Shown in pieces: positions 54,775 through 64,000 of a stretch of DNA of 64,000 bases. Under the pieces are notes generated by a model, which made no database searches, was not told the DNA's origin, and saw only the letters and a list, made by a program, of their open reading frames with translations. The DNA is from Zopfochytrium polystomum (taxonomy: Eukaryota > Chytridiomycota > Chytridiomycetes > Chytridiales > Chytridiaceae). The position numbers and the translations under genes are program-made. The stretch spans positions 248,001 to 312,000 of the forward strand of contig JAIVFJ010000018.1 in assembly GCA_025765615.1 (NCBI GenBank). The letters run 5' to 3'. Each line of letters begins with the position of its first letter. Position 1 is the stretch's first letter.

Positions 54775-56319
54775 TCATCTCCCCCTTTTAGGCCTCTTCT
54801 GCAACTTGGTGGGGTACCTGGTCTTGAACTCGAGCAGAAGGTCTTGGCAGTGAGTGAGGTTTGACTCAGGCTCCCAGGTGTTGTCAGCATCTGAGTAACC
54901 TTTCCACTTAACAAGGAACTTGAGTGTCCTTCCAAACCACTTGGCATCCAAGATTTGTTCAACCTCAAATTCCTCCTCACCTTCTACCTCAACTGGAGGA
55001 GGAGGAGGAACAACTCTGCCTGGAATGGAATTGGCCACAAACTTCTCCAAAAGGCTGACATGGAAAACTGGGTGGATCTTCATGGATGCAGGGAGATCCA
55101 GCTTGAAGGTGACTGGATTGATTTGCTCCAAGATCTTGAAGGGTCCCAACTTGAGGTTGTCTAGCTTGGGACTTGGTCTTTTGGTCTGCAAGTTCTTCCT
55201 CATGCCCGGCCAGTAAAAGTCTCTGGAAACAAGCTCATATGTCTTGTGCTCTCCTGGGTGTCCAGCTGTTGCTGCATCATGCCTTGTCTTGAGTATCTCA
55301 AGTTTTTCCTCTTCTTGGCTGATTTGAATCTTGTGAGGCTTGGGGTCCTTGGAAATAGCATGGGCCCACACACTGTCAGGAAGCAGTGAAAGGTGTGTCT
55401 TGGATGGTGGGGTGAAACCATCTCCCCCTTCAGGTGCAAGGTCTGTCCTTCTGTGCTCATCAGCAGTGGGGCTTGAATTGTTGACTGGGAACTGTGATTC
55501 TTGAATCTTTGACTGAGGGTTCTGTTCTTGGCAAAGACTGTGAGCTGTGGAGCTTGAATCTTGAATTTGGACTGTGAACTGTGGTACTTGAATCTTTGAC
55601 TGTGGGTTCTGTGAACTACAGACTTGGCCATGACTGTGAGCTCTATGAGCTGTCCTGGAATCTTGACTATGAACTGTGAACTGTGAAACTTGAATCTTGG
55701 CTTGGATACTAGGCTGAGAACCTTGAATCAGGGACTTGAGAGAATGAGACTTGGAGGCTTCACTTGAGTTTTGGGTGACTGTTCCAATTGGTGGAGGTTG
55801 GACTTGACCAGTGACCCAATCAATGGCAGGGTTCTGGGCTTGCAGCCATGGTAATCCCAGGATGACAGAGAATGTGGGTGAGCCAAGATCCAATACTTCC
55901 AGATTGACCATGGATGGTGGAAAGTCTTGGATGTGGAGGTTTAGCTTGGTTTCATGGCTGATTTCCTTGAACAGAGCATGATTGGCAAAGTGGACCTTGA
56001 GGGGTGTGGATTTCTTGATCGTAGGAATGGCACAAGACTTGGCAAGGGTGGCATCAATGATGTTGCAGGATGATCCAGAGTCTATAAGGGCCTTGGTTGT
56101 GATGGTTGACTTGGGTGAGAGTTGAATCTTGACATCCATGGTGAGTTGGTGGGGCTTGGAATCTGAGGTGTTTGTGGTGCTGGTGGTGGTGATGAAACAG
56201 GGGCAGCTTGGAGGAGGGTCCAGGGAATTGCCCCTCAGTGAGCCTGGACCTGGGAGTTTGGGTGCTTCTTCCTTGGGCAGTCCTTGACAGCATGCTCCTT
56301 GGAGCCACAGTAAAAACAC
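54775..56319 (-). CDS. Deletion-derivative Gypsy pol: protease joined to integrase zinc region and chromodomain
   Basis: A 514-codon frame keeps the protease (ALIDSGSS), then jumps from the PTADEH spacer to RRTDLAPEGG. This removes RT and RNase H. It keeps part of the integrase N-terminal zinc region up to DFYWPGMRK and jumps again to NLQTKRPSPKLDNL, removing the integrase core, before ending with the chromodomain. Both deletions preserve the reading frame. The element cannot reverse-transcribe or integrate by itself but retains gag, LTRs, primer site and polypurine tract, so it could move in trans. Confidence 0.85.
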   Translation of the reverse strand: MFLLWLQGACCQGLPKEEAPKLPGPGSLRGNSLDPPPSCPCFITTTSTTNTSDSKPHQLTMDVKIQLSPKSTITTKALIDSGSSCNIIDATLAKSCAIPTIKKSTPLKVHFANHALFKEISHETKLNLHIQDFPPSMVNLEVLDLGSPTFSVILGLPWLQAQNPAIDWVTGQVQPPPIGTVTQNSSEASKSHSLKSLIQGSQPSIQAKIQVSQFTVHSQDSRTAHRAHSHGQVCSSQNPQSKIQVPQFTVQIQDSSSTAHSLCQEQNPQSKIQESQFPVNNSSPTADEHRRTDLAPEGGDGFTPPSKTHLSLLPDSVWAHAISKDPKPHKIQISQEEEKLEILKTRHDAATAGHPGEHKTYELVSRDFYWPGMRKNLQTKRPSPKLDNLKLGPFKILEQINPVTFKLDLPASMKIHPVFHVSLLEKFVANSIPGRVVPPPPPVEVEGEEEFEVEQILDAKWFGRTLKFLVKWKGYSDADNTWEPESNLTHCQDLLLEFKTRYPTKLQKRPKRGR

Positions 56320-57158
56320 AGTCCCTGCTGGGCCCTCCTTGTTTTCTCCTCTTGGCTCAGAGGACCCTTAGGAAGTGTCTCAACTGCATCCACTTGCATG
56401 GGTTCAGGAACTGTGAGAGCTTGAGGAACTGGGGTAGGTCTTGATGTAGTTCCTACTTGTCTTTGCTTCAGCCTCTTGGAGTAGAGTCTGTTGTCAATCT
56501 TGATGGCAAGGAGAATGTACTCTTCCAAGGTCTCAGGGATGTGCAGAGACTGGGAGAGCATGTCTTGGATAGACTCATGGAGACCATCATGGTACAGCTC
56601 CATCAGAGCTGCATCATTGTATCCAGAGTCTCTGGCTAGATGCTTGAATTGGTTGGTGTAGGCCACACAAGATTGCTTTCCTTGCTTGATATGCTTGAGC
56701 TTGGATCTTGCTGTCCAAGATGCGTAGGGGTCACCAAAGGTAGCTTCCAGCCCCTCCCAGAGCTCTTGCAGGGTGGTGGGTGTGCTTGGGAGAGATCTGT
56801 ACCATGATTGAGCTTGACCAGACAGGAGGGTGCTTGTGAAAAGAACCTTGACTTGCTCACTGGGAAATCTTGAAGGTTGGAGAAGGATGACATTCTCCAC
56901 AGTGGCCATGAAGTTCCTAAGGTCTTTGGCCAGCCCAGTGAACTTGTCAGGGCTGGGAACCTTGGGCTCTCTTGCTTGGTTGGCTTGAGGCAGGGGAAGA
57001 GCTTGATGTTCTTGTTGGTGAAGTTGTTGTTGAAGCTGGTGCTGCTGGTGAAGGACTTGTTCTTGAAGTTGGTGTGTCTGTCTTGAGAGGGCTTGTAATT
57101 GGTCCATCAAGGCTTGGAAGGCAGTTGCATCAGGGAAGGTGTTGTTTGGGTCAGACAT
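56235..57158 (-). CDS. Gypsy gag of the deletion derivative, intact
   Basis: 307 aa, nearly identical to the gag at 38623-39546 (for example KHLARD instead of KQLARD), with the same zinc knuckle CFYCGSKEHAVKDC. Maintained without pol, it could still package its own RNA into particles supplied by complete copies. Confidence 0.92.
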   Translation of the reverse strand: MSDPNNTFPDATAFQALMDQLQALSRQTHQLQEQVLHQQHQLQQQLHQQEHQALPLPQANQAREPKVPSPDKFTGLAKDLRNFMATVENVILLQPSRFPSEQVKVLFTSTLLSGQAQSWYRSLPSTPTTLQELWEGLEATFGDPYASWTARSKLKHIKQGKQSCVAYTNQFKHLARDSGYNDAALMELYHDGLHESIQDMLSQSLHIPETLEEYILLAIKIDNRLYSKRLKQRQVGTTSRPTPVPQALTVPEPMQVDAVETLPKGPLSQEEKTRRAQQGLCFYCGSKEHAVKDCPRKKHPNSQVQAH

Positions 57159-57198
57159 GATGGCAGAGAGTAGTGGGAGAGGGTGAAGTGAATTATGA

Positions 57199-57551
57199 TG
57201 TCAGGAACAGGGCAGGACAGGACAAGGCAGACAAGGAACTGAGAGGAGTGATGATTGTATTGGAAACAATAATTCACTTGAGGGATGGGACAGGTCCCCC
57301 ATCCCCCTTTTATACCTTTTGAGAGTGTTCCTTGTCAAGACTCCAAGAAAGTTCCAGAAAGAGCAATTAGTAATGCAATGATACCAATGATACCAATGAC
57401 AACAAGACAAGTCAGGAAAGCAAAGAAGGTTCCAGAAGGTTCCACAAGGTTCCATGAAGGAATGTTCTAGAAGGTTCCAGAAGGTTCCAGAAGGTTCCAT
57501 GAAGGAATGTTCTAGAAGGTTCCAGAGGTTTCCAGAGGGTGATTCATAACA
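57199..57551 (-). mobile_element. LTR-G 5' LTR of the deletion derivative, 353 bp
   Basis: Full-length LTR with eight-unit HSE array, TATA box and AAGTGAATTAT. The matching primer site ATAATTCACTT lies 2 nt inside it at ~57186-57196. The right flank AACAC (57552-57556) equals the left flank of the element (54104-54108), a perfect 5-bp target duplication. Confidence 0.93.
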
Positions 57552-57810
57552 AACACCTAAAGCTAAAAGTGCAGAAAGATCGCCCATCTGGAATCCCAGC
57601 TCTGAAAAAATCAGTTTCAATGGCATGGACCAAAATTCCCCATTTGTTCCTTCAACATTTAGTTGAAAGCATGCCAAGGAGAATCAAGGCTGTGATCAAA
57701 AACAAAGGGGTTCCACCAAGTACTGAGGTATTCACCTTTATTTTAGCTTGTCCTTTTTTGGAATGTGTCACTAAAGGGGTTTGACCGACACCGTTTTTTA
57801 ATATTGTCCA

Positions 57811-57834
57811 GTGTATGAAGACTTTCTTCCCCTG
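57811..57834 (+). repeat. Right terminal inverted repeat of the mariner element
   Basis: GTGTATGAAGACTTTCTTCC then CCTG, pairing with the left TIR at 52865-52890. Just beyond, CAGGGGGGTGACAAATGTTT (57841-57860) looks like yet another Tc1-type terminus. Confidence 0.65.
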
Positions 57835-58953
57835 ACTGTGCAGGGGGGTGACAAATGTTTTCAGCCACCCCTAAAATTTGAAGATCGAATTGCGTAAGTC
57901 ACTTAGGGAAGCTCTGCCAATTCTCAATTTTTTTCAATGAAACTTAGTATGCTGCAAGTAGAAATGTAAGGCATTATGCTGCATAAAAGAGACTGCGCAT
58001 AAAGGTCCAGTATGGCTTTATGTCGAAAACTCCAAAAATTTTGAGGAAAAACGTGCAATACTGATAAAGTGGCACAAGGCGATGTCTGGCAATGACTGCT
58101 GGGGTAAATCTTGTTGGCAATTGATAAAATTCTTTCACTATTCCATGGATGGGGCGAAATATCTGTGGCAGCGCTGAATGCATTTTAGTCAGATTATGAG
58201 ATTCCTAATCTCATGAGCCATTGAGCTGTTGAGGTCTCTTTAAAAGCTCTTCCTTGGCTAGTTCATTGGTTTACCTACACATATAGTGGCCCCCCATAAA
58301 TCACAGTCAACCACTCTATTCCAAGGGGCACACTCCTTATTCAATCTTATCGATAGTTGGTACATGTCCTCCAACGAGAAGGGGGATGGACGACAGGTAC
58401 TTCTAAATCTTAGAAAACATTTGTCATCCCCCTGTACATGTACACAGCTTTTCGATATTTCGATTTTTCGATTCGCGCAGACCACCCCAATTTCCCACTA
58501 CAAAATTCAACAGCCAGACTTTCTCCCCTTCTCTCCCCATATGCCACACTTTGTGTCACTTCTGCCGACCTTGAAAATCCTCGAGCACGAAATAGTCGAT
58601 TTTTCAAAGAAGATTCTGTTATGGACCGGGCGGTCCCAATGCCCATGAACGAAAGCGGGCGGCTGCTCCGAGACGAGGTGCAGCAGCAGAGTTGCTGCGG
58701 CAGCTTGCGGAAGATGCGGCTCTGCGCCATATCCGTTGCAGCGAAGCGAACGCAAATGGGCTCTTGAATTCCGTTCCCATTAGTCGTCTCTGGTGCATCC
58801 AATGGCGAATCGCACGGTCACAACTGAATTTTTTATTTTTTTTTTTTTTCTTGCGGACGGCGTCCTTCCTGTTTTGGTTTTTTTTTTTTCAAAATTTTTC
58901 TTCTTTCCCTCCCCGTTTGCCCTTTCCAGTGAAAAAGATTTGTCCAGCCCGCC
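57835..58953. other. No confident gene
   Basis: AT-rich to 58250, then mixed. Two overlapping frames on opposite strands (58438-58767 plus, 58410-58802 minus) are weak. The plus frame contains MDRAVPMPMNESGRLLRDEV and could be an exon, but nothing known was recognised. Poly-T tracts occur at 58839-58850 and 58879-58890. Confidence 0.3.
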
Positions 58954-58975
58954 TGGTCACTTTCCCGTGCCCCCC
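58954..58975 (+). repeat. 22-bp direct repeat, copy 1
   Basis: TGGTCACTTTCCCGTGCCCC followed by CC; the same 22 bases recur at 59112-59133 in the same orientation. GC-rich and unlike the surroundings; it resembles a terminus of a Tc1-type or MITE element. Confidence 0.75.
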
Positions 58976-59111
58976 AGCGAACCGGGCAAACGGCGCTGAA
59001 CTCCAAAACCCCTCCCTCCCTCCTACTCTTGCCTTTTTGCATCTCTTTTTGTGAATTCATGTACCTTGAGATTTTGAGGCAGCAAAAAAAAAGTTTGGTG
59101 GAGGGCAAAAA

Positions 59112-59133
59112 TGGTCACTTTCCCGTGCCCCCC
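59112..59133 (+). repeat. 22-bp direct repeat, copy 2
   Basis: Exact copy of 58954-58975. It lies ~10 bases from a poly-A run and just beyond the 3' end of the minus-strand mariner remnant. Confidence 0.75.
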
Positions 59134-59139
59134 TGGTGC

Positions 59140-60070
59140 CACCACAAAAAAAAAAAAAAAACTGAAACCAGTTTCGTTTTTATTCTCTTTCGCATTTGTA
59201 AGCACTTCTCAAAGTGAAACTTCCTGGCAATCACACAGCCTTGATCCTTGCTGGCATTCTCTCCATTAAAGATTGAAGGAATTCTTTCGGAATTTCTCTC
59301 CACGCTCGCTTGACCGCTTCTTTTAATGCAGCGAGGCCAAAGGGCAAGCTTTCTCCGAGATTCGCTTGATATGAGCCCAGAGATTCTCAATTGGATACAA
59401 ATCCAGACTCTGGGCAGCCAATCCATGAGAACGAACCCCCTGTTGTGAAACCACTCGCAAACTCGTTTGGCTGTGTGAGCAGGAACATTGTCATGTTGAT
59501 AGTCAAGCTCCATATCCAAAGAAACTCAATAAAACTTGAAGTTCGCCTTCCAGGATGTCCGAGTACTGAGCAGCGTTAAGCTGTCCGTCCACAAATGCGA
59601 AGCTGCCCAGCTGATTGAAAACGACTGCTGCCCTTTCGTGCAAGTTCCTTGCAGGCACCATCCACGGAGCTCCTTGCCTGCTCCCCTCCACACGCGGAGC
59701 CTTCTTTGCTTCCTGTCTCAAATGATGCCTCGTCCATATGACTTTCCCTTACTGTTCGACCGTCCAATCGACGAACTTTTTTGCGACTTTGAGGCGTTTC
59801 TTGCAATCCTCCGGCTTTAGAAATGGCTTATTTCTTGCAAGTCGGCTGAAAATGCCCTCCTTGTGAAGGGCACGCTGAATGGTCTGCTTCGAGACTGGAT
59901 TGTTCGTGAGCAGCATTTACGGTGTTTGAAAAGATCCTGAAGAGTCTGCCTACAGTTCTCGACCGAGCCCCTCGTTGCTCGAATTAGATTGCGCAGATTG
60001 TTCTCTGTAAGCTTTGGAGGGCATCCTGACTTTGGTAGGTGGCTCAGGCTGCCAGTGTTGCGATGGCGTG
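59140..60070 (-). pseudogene. Second Tc1/mariner transposase remnant
   Basis: Minus-strand pieces in different frames: VIWTDEASFETGSKEG near 59750 (first Asp); FVDGQLNAAQYSDILEGELQ near 59600; YQHDNVPAHTAKRVCEWF near 59490 (second Asp); VLMDWLPRVWICIQ near 59420, decayed from the usual DWPAQSPDLNPIE. At least three frameshifts. It belongs to a different mariner subfamily from the copy at 53000. Confidence 0.72.
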
Positions 60071-60598
60071 CGGTGATTGACTGTGTAGTTGTGCATGGGA
60101 CCCTGCTGTTCTTTTCGATGGTGCGGTTCCTAGCCCGTTGCTGTCTCGATCAAGGGCTGTAGCTCTGATAAGGACCGCGCTCCATGTAAGTTTCGTGCAG
60201 ATTGAAGCACGCCTTGCCGAGTTCTGCACATGCAGTCCAAGTAACAACACCTCGTGGCGGGTGGCACTGCCATGGGTGGCTGAATCCACTGCACGCACGG
60301 GCATTCCCTTCTGCACACGCAATATACATAACATGTATTATTATCCTATTGGATTGGACCATTAATGCTTGCACGAGGGAAGCTTCTGCAACTTCCACAT
60401 TTCCAACCTGCTGATGTTGCCGAATCCTGGAACACTAATGAAGAATATATTTAGCACAAGGGATGGTTGGCTTGAGGGAGGACGCACAAGGCTCTCTCTA
60501 TATAATGTAAATACATAATAACTAAGAATCGATGGCTTGTCCGTTGTTCCAACTCCAAGCAGCTGTCCACTACCAAAAAAACAAAAAAAAAAAAAAAA

Positions 60599-60638
<40 letters not shown>

Positions 60639-60811
60639 ACAAAAACGAAAGAAAGGAGAATGTGGCACCCTCCCATCAATGTCGGAGCGGAAACGTGGAC
60701 GGGCCCGAAAAAGCGAAGGGCTGCATGAAAAAAAAAAAGAGCAAGAAGAAAAAAAAGAAAAAAAGGAAAACAGGGAGAGTTCTTGGCGCGTGGCTTGCTC
60801 AAACAAGAACA

Positions 60812-60852
<41 letters not shown>

Positions 60853-61159
60853 TAAAAGTACAGCCACTTTTTATTTGTTCCTGTATGGTGTTGGCCGAAA
60901 GAAAAATAGGGTGTTTCAATTTGTTGTATTTTGTACTGTCAAATCGTTTCTTCTGCCACATCCTCCACTCCACTCCACCACCAATCAAAAAAAAAGGGAA
61001 AAAGGGAGGTTTATTTGCCGAACGAAAGAAAACAACATCACCAACAACAACAACAATGAAAAATATAAAATAAAATAATAAAGTAAAACATGAAATAATC
61101 GGTCAAAAAAATAATAGATAAGAGGCTCTCACAGCAAACCCCAACCGGCGCAGAAAAAC
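60071..61159. other. Intergenic with simple repeats; upstream of the first deacetylase gene
   Basis: Holds poly-A (60583-60600), a GAAA tract (60600-60639), A/G-rich sequence to 60780 and a CAGA tract (60816-60852). Long open frames here come from the repeats. No gene was recognised. Confidence 0.55.
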
Positions 61160-62705
61160 ATGTCCCGTTCCGCTCCAGTAGCCGCGTCGCCAATCTCTGC
61201 GGCCTTCGCCGCCGCCGCCGCCGCCTTCGTTGCCACCCTCTTCCCCGCAGCAGCAAACGCCGACTTCGTGTGAGCAGCGGCTTTGGTGGTGGTGTGACCC
61301 CCCGTTCGGCCTCATCATCCACTCCTACATTGACTCAATAACCCGTTTCCCCCCCTTCCTCCCACCTCTTTTTGTTAACCGCATGTGTTTCAACCACTTC
61401 CTCGAAACTTCTGCCACAGCTCCCCAGACTGGACCGCCCTAGGGTTTCCCTCCGGCAACCCCGTGCCCATATCCGGCAGCTTGGCCGGTGACCTCTTCAA
61501 AGTGCCGATCCCGCCAGTTGCTGATTCGTGGACAAATGCAATTGTGGCGCTGGCGCCAAGTCCGATCCCCAACCTTCCAGTCAATGGCGAGCTAGGAGCT
61601 CCAGGATGGGCGTACAACGCTCAGAAAGACCTTACAAACTGTCCTGCGAACACTTGGGCCATCACGTAAGGGTGACCTTCTTCTTCCTTTTTCCCCTCTC
61701 ATTTTCTCTTTCTTGCTATCCAGTGGATGGCTTGAAAGGTGTTGTTGCGAGGTCCTCACCAACTTTCTCTTCAAATCGATGCCGGCAGGTACGATGACGG
61801 ACCAAAGGACTTGACTCAGCAGTACCTCAGCCTCCTAGCCAACAATTCAGCCAAGGGCACCTTTTTCGTCTTAGGCTCAAATGTTGTCAACAAAGCTCAG
61901 TGGGCGAATAACCTGCAGTTAATGTACAACGCCGGACACCAGATTGGCCTTCACACATGGTTAGGGCGGAGAGTTGCACCACGTGCATCGCCAGGAAAAA
62001 GAAACGCTGACGCTTTTGTTTTCCTTTTGCAGGACGCATCGCCGTCTTACCAACGAGACCACGGAGCAAATCATCGCCGAGTTCATATGGAACGCACTGG
62101 CCGTCAAGCAGGTCATTGGGAAAGTCCCACGCTACATGCGGCCACCGTACGGCGACACAGACGACAGGCTGCGGGCGATTCTTGACGCCTTTGGATTCAA
62201 GCAGGTAATCTGGAACGTCATCACCAACGATACAGCCATCCAAACTGGCGACACCGGCTCGTGGAAGATCAGCGATGCTGTGAAGCTGATCAATAACACC
62301 ATCAAGTACGGCAACCAGGCAACTGGCCTTGTGTTCCTGCCGAGCACTGGTGGTTACATCTCCCTCGAGCACGAACTTACGAACGAAGAGTTTTCAGTGG
62401 CGACCCAGGTTATGGGGCTTGTGAAGAATAACAGCTATCAGTTCGCGACCGTCGCAAAGTGCATCGCTGGGTCAGACACGGACGCTGACCGTTACATGAG
62501 CGATTCGGACCCGTTCGTCAAGTTCTTGAACACCATTACCTTCCCCATTGACCAAAATCTGTTCAAGAAAAGTTCAAACACCTCCTCGACGTCGGCGAAA
62601 TCCGCAGCCCTCGCTCATGCCGGGTCCTCCGGTTTCATCTCTGCCTTTGCTGTTACAGTTTGTTTCGCATTCCTGGGTTCCCTCGCTGTTGTTAATCTCT
62701 TGTGA
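61160..62705 (+). CDS. Polysaccharide (chitin) deacetylase, NodB domain, GPI-type tail
   Basis: Removes acetyl groups from chitin or related polymers at the cell wall. Four exons (61160-61269, 61420-61665, 61789-61959, 62033-62705) give 399 aa. An Ala-rich signal peptide (AAFAAAAAAFVATLFPAAANA) is followed by SPDWTALGFPSGNPVP. NodB motifs: TYDDGP spanning the second splice site, the metal-binding GLHTWTHRRL (H-T-x-x-H pattern) spanning the third, and RPPYGDTDDR. The C-terminus is Ser/Ala-rich with a terminal hydrophobic tail (ISAFAVTVCFAFLGSLAVVN), typical for GPI attachment. Intron borders fall inside the catalytic motifs. A paralogue follows 0.7 kb downstream. Confidence 0.93.
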
Positions 62706-63430
62706 GGGTGAAAAAATCAGAGAAGGCCGCTGTTTCTGTCAGTTTTTTGTTATCGGGTCTATGTCTTTCCTCCCATGATCTCAATCCTCACCTTTAATCA
62801 TATGTTTGCCTGGTTTCCAACCCTATCCAGTTCGTTCTTTGTTGAGTTGATGCCCGTGCAGTGTCGAGGAGGCGACGTCCCCTGTCCGTGGACTGGAAAG
62901 GCGTCGTTGTCCTATTTGGCGGTTTTGAAACACAGCCGCTTCTCTCGGATGAAGCTTTTAGACAAAATATTTACATTTCGGGCGAAGGTAACCTAAAACT
63001 CTTACCAATTGCGGTTGAACGATCGATTACTTTGCCGCTCCTCTGGTCGCGAAGCACGTCAGGCCACTTCGTGAGATTGAGAAGAGTTCAACCCTAATTG
63101 AATCCTTGAGACATTTAAGCAAGAACTTCACGCTTGGTCCGTCCTGTAACGTGTTTGTAGTCGTGAAGTGCAGATTTATATGGCCACTGCGGCTGAAGCG
63201 CCCAGATTTCGCGCTCTCCAATTTCCAAAAGGACGAAATCCTGAAAAACATTTGTTGCTTTTTTAGGAAAGAGACAGATCAGGAGAGAGAGGCAGCAGAC
63301 AGAGGAGTTGGAATGTGAGAGATGGAGCTTTCCGTCCAAAGTCGAAACGAAAAGAAAAAGGGACAAAAGATCGTCCTTCCCTTCCTTTGCTCCTCGCCAG
63401 AACCGCACTTCGCTACCCCACTCCACAAGG
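62706..63430. other. Intergenic between the two deacetylase paralogues
   Basis: No open frame with recognisable content. It contains the 3' flank of the first gene and presumably the promoter of the second. Confidence 0.45.
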
Positions 63431-64000
63431 ATGGCAAGCTCTCTTTTTGCGGCCGCGGCGATTGCCGCCGTTACCCTTCCACTCGGTGCGGTTGCCGATT
63501 TCACGTAGGTGTCTCCTCAAAGTTGGGCATAACCAGCGAGAATGGGCGGGGGCAGCTCATAACGATCTCTTAACTGACACTTACTTCCCACTCCCCAATC
63601 GCATCATCCTTCCATTTCATCAACCTCCTCTCGATAAGTCCACCAGACTGGACGGCCCTCGGGTTCCCATCTGGCAATCCAGTTCCCATTACGGGCAGCT
63701 TGGCCGGCGACTCGGTTAAAGTACCTATCCCCCCCTGTCGCTGCATCGTGGACCAAAGCCATCACCGACTTGGCAACGGGCGGTATTCCGAATCTGCCCC
63801 CGAATGGAGAGCTTGGTGTCGGGTACTGGGCGTACAACCCACAAACCGATCTGACGAACTGCCCAGCGAACACATGGGCCCTCACGTAAGTGGTTTTCGC
63901 AGCACACGTCATCTGAACTCACAGTTTTTCCACCCTTGTGAATCAGCTACGATGACGGCCCGAAAGACTTGACGGATCAGTACTTGAAGCTCCTCTCAAA
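63431..64000 (+). CDS. Second polysaccharide deacetylase paralogue, apparent frameshift, cut by window end
   Basis: Same architecture as the 61160 gene: signal peptide (MASSLFAAAAIAAVTLPLGA), exon 1 63431-63504, exon 2 63639-63885 (PPDWTALGFPSGNPVPITGS, then NPQTDLTNCPANTWALT), and exon 3 from 63947 (YDDGPKDLTDQYLKLL), which runs off the window. In exon 2 the paralogue-aligned frame is broken in a run of seven C (63729-63735). Six C would restore PIPPVAASWTKAITDL, matching PIPPVADSWTNAIVAL in the first gene. Either this copy is a pseudogene or the homopolymer is a sequencing error. The remaining frame and splice sites look well preserved, which favours an error or a very recent mutation. Confidence 0.85.

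Larger units (their letters stand above)
53000..57783 (+). pseudogene. Tc1/mariner transposase broken by two LTR insertions
   Basis: Three pieces rejoin into a Tc1/mariner transposase. First, 53000-53565 has a helix-turn-helix part (RQPKKLSVYNLRYLVQ) and the first catalytic Asp in DWAKVIWTDEATFETG, with internal frameshifts. Second, 53929-54108 has YRQDNAPAHQL (second Asp) and VLDWPAQSPDLNPIEHLWEH, which contains the third acidic residue. Third, 57552-57783 is the C-terminal tail (VESMPRRIKAVIKNKG) ending in a stop. LTR-D (53566-53928) and a complete Gypsy derivative (54109-57551, TSD AACAC) split it. TIRs at 52865 and 57811 bound the element. Confidence 0.85.

Noticed and set aside
60451..60855. 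Long frames rich in Phe/Leu/Ser or Lys/Arg/Glu
   Set aside because: Products of poly-A, GAAA and CAGA simple repeats.
1..64000. tRNA, rRNA, centromere or origin signals
   Set aside because: None could be recognised by eye; small tRNAs could be missed and would need tRNAscan-SE.

Overview
The window is eukaryotic and most probably comes from an early-diverging (chytrid-like) fungus. Its host genes carry many very short GT-AG introns (mostly 45-90 bp). They encode chitin-deacetylase-type proteins with a GPI-like tail, an ER-type GH47 mannosidase, a fungal-style APS kinase, an anillin-like C2/PH protein and a protein with a Crinkler-like N-terminus. The rest is a thick layer of nested LTR retrotransposons and DNA-transposon remnants. 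The lineage is inferred from gene content, not from a marker gene.

Layout. 1-2650: a Copia-type LTR (family 'LTR-B') and a decayed pogo/Tigger-type transposase. 3360-6762: a host gene for a ~1075 aa low-complexity RGG/Q/S-rich protein. 7480-14938: a decayed minus-strand Copia-B body repeatedly hit by solo LTRs of three families (LTR-A, LTR-B and the Gypsy LTR 'LTR-G'), several with exact 5-bp target duplications. 14939-23697: a young Copia element (Copia-A) with indistinguishable 1241-bp LTRs, followed by the truncated start of a tandem second copy. 23698-29179: more Copia-B body and its 3' LTR. 29758-30475: an LTR of a fourth family and a fragment resembling the C-terminus of Fanzor/TnpB nucleases. 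30476-39939: two tandem Ty3/Gypsy chromovirus copies on the minus strand sharing the middle LTR; the right copy has intact gag and pol. 39940-41460: a LINE-like remnant.

41999-52066 is the host-gene island: GH47 mannosidase (+), APS kinase (-), anillin-like C2/PH protein (-), and a Crinkler-like/transmembrane protein (-). 52865-57834 is a Tc1/mariner element broken by two LTR insertions, one of them a deletion derivative of the same Gypsy family flanked by the duplication AACAC. 59140-60070 is a second mariner remnant. 61160-64000 holds two tandem polysaccharide deacetylase genes, the second with an apparent one-base frameshift and cut by the window end.

Most notable signal: the Gypsy LTR promoter carries uninterrupted arrays of heat-shock elements (alternating GAA and TTC every 5 bp, up to eight units) upstream of a TATA box. 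An 11-nt sequence ~35 nt after that TATA box is exactly complementary to the 11 nt lying 2 nt inside the 5' LTR, the arrangement expected of a Tf1-type self-primed retrotransposon. Together they suggest a stress-inducible, self-priming chromovirus that has been active several times in this locus.
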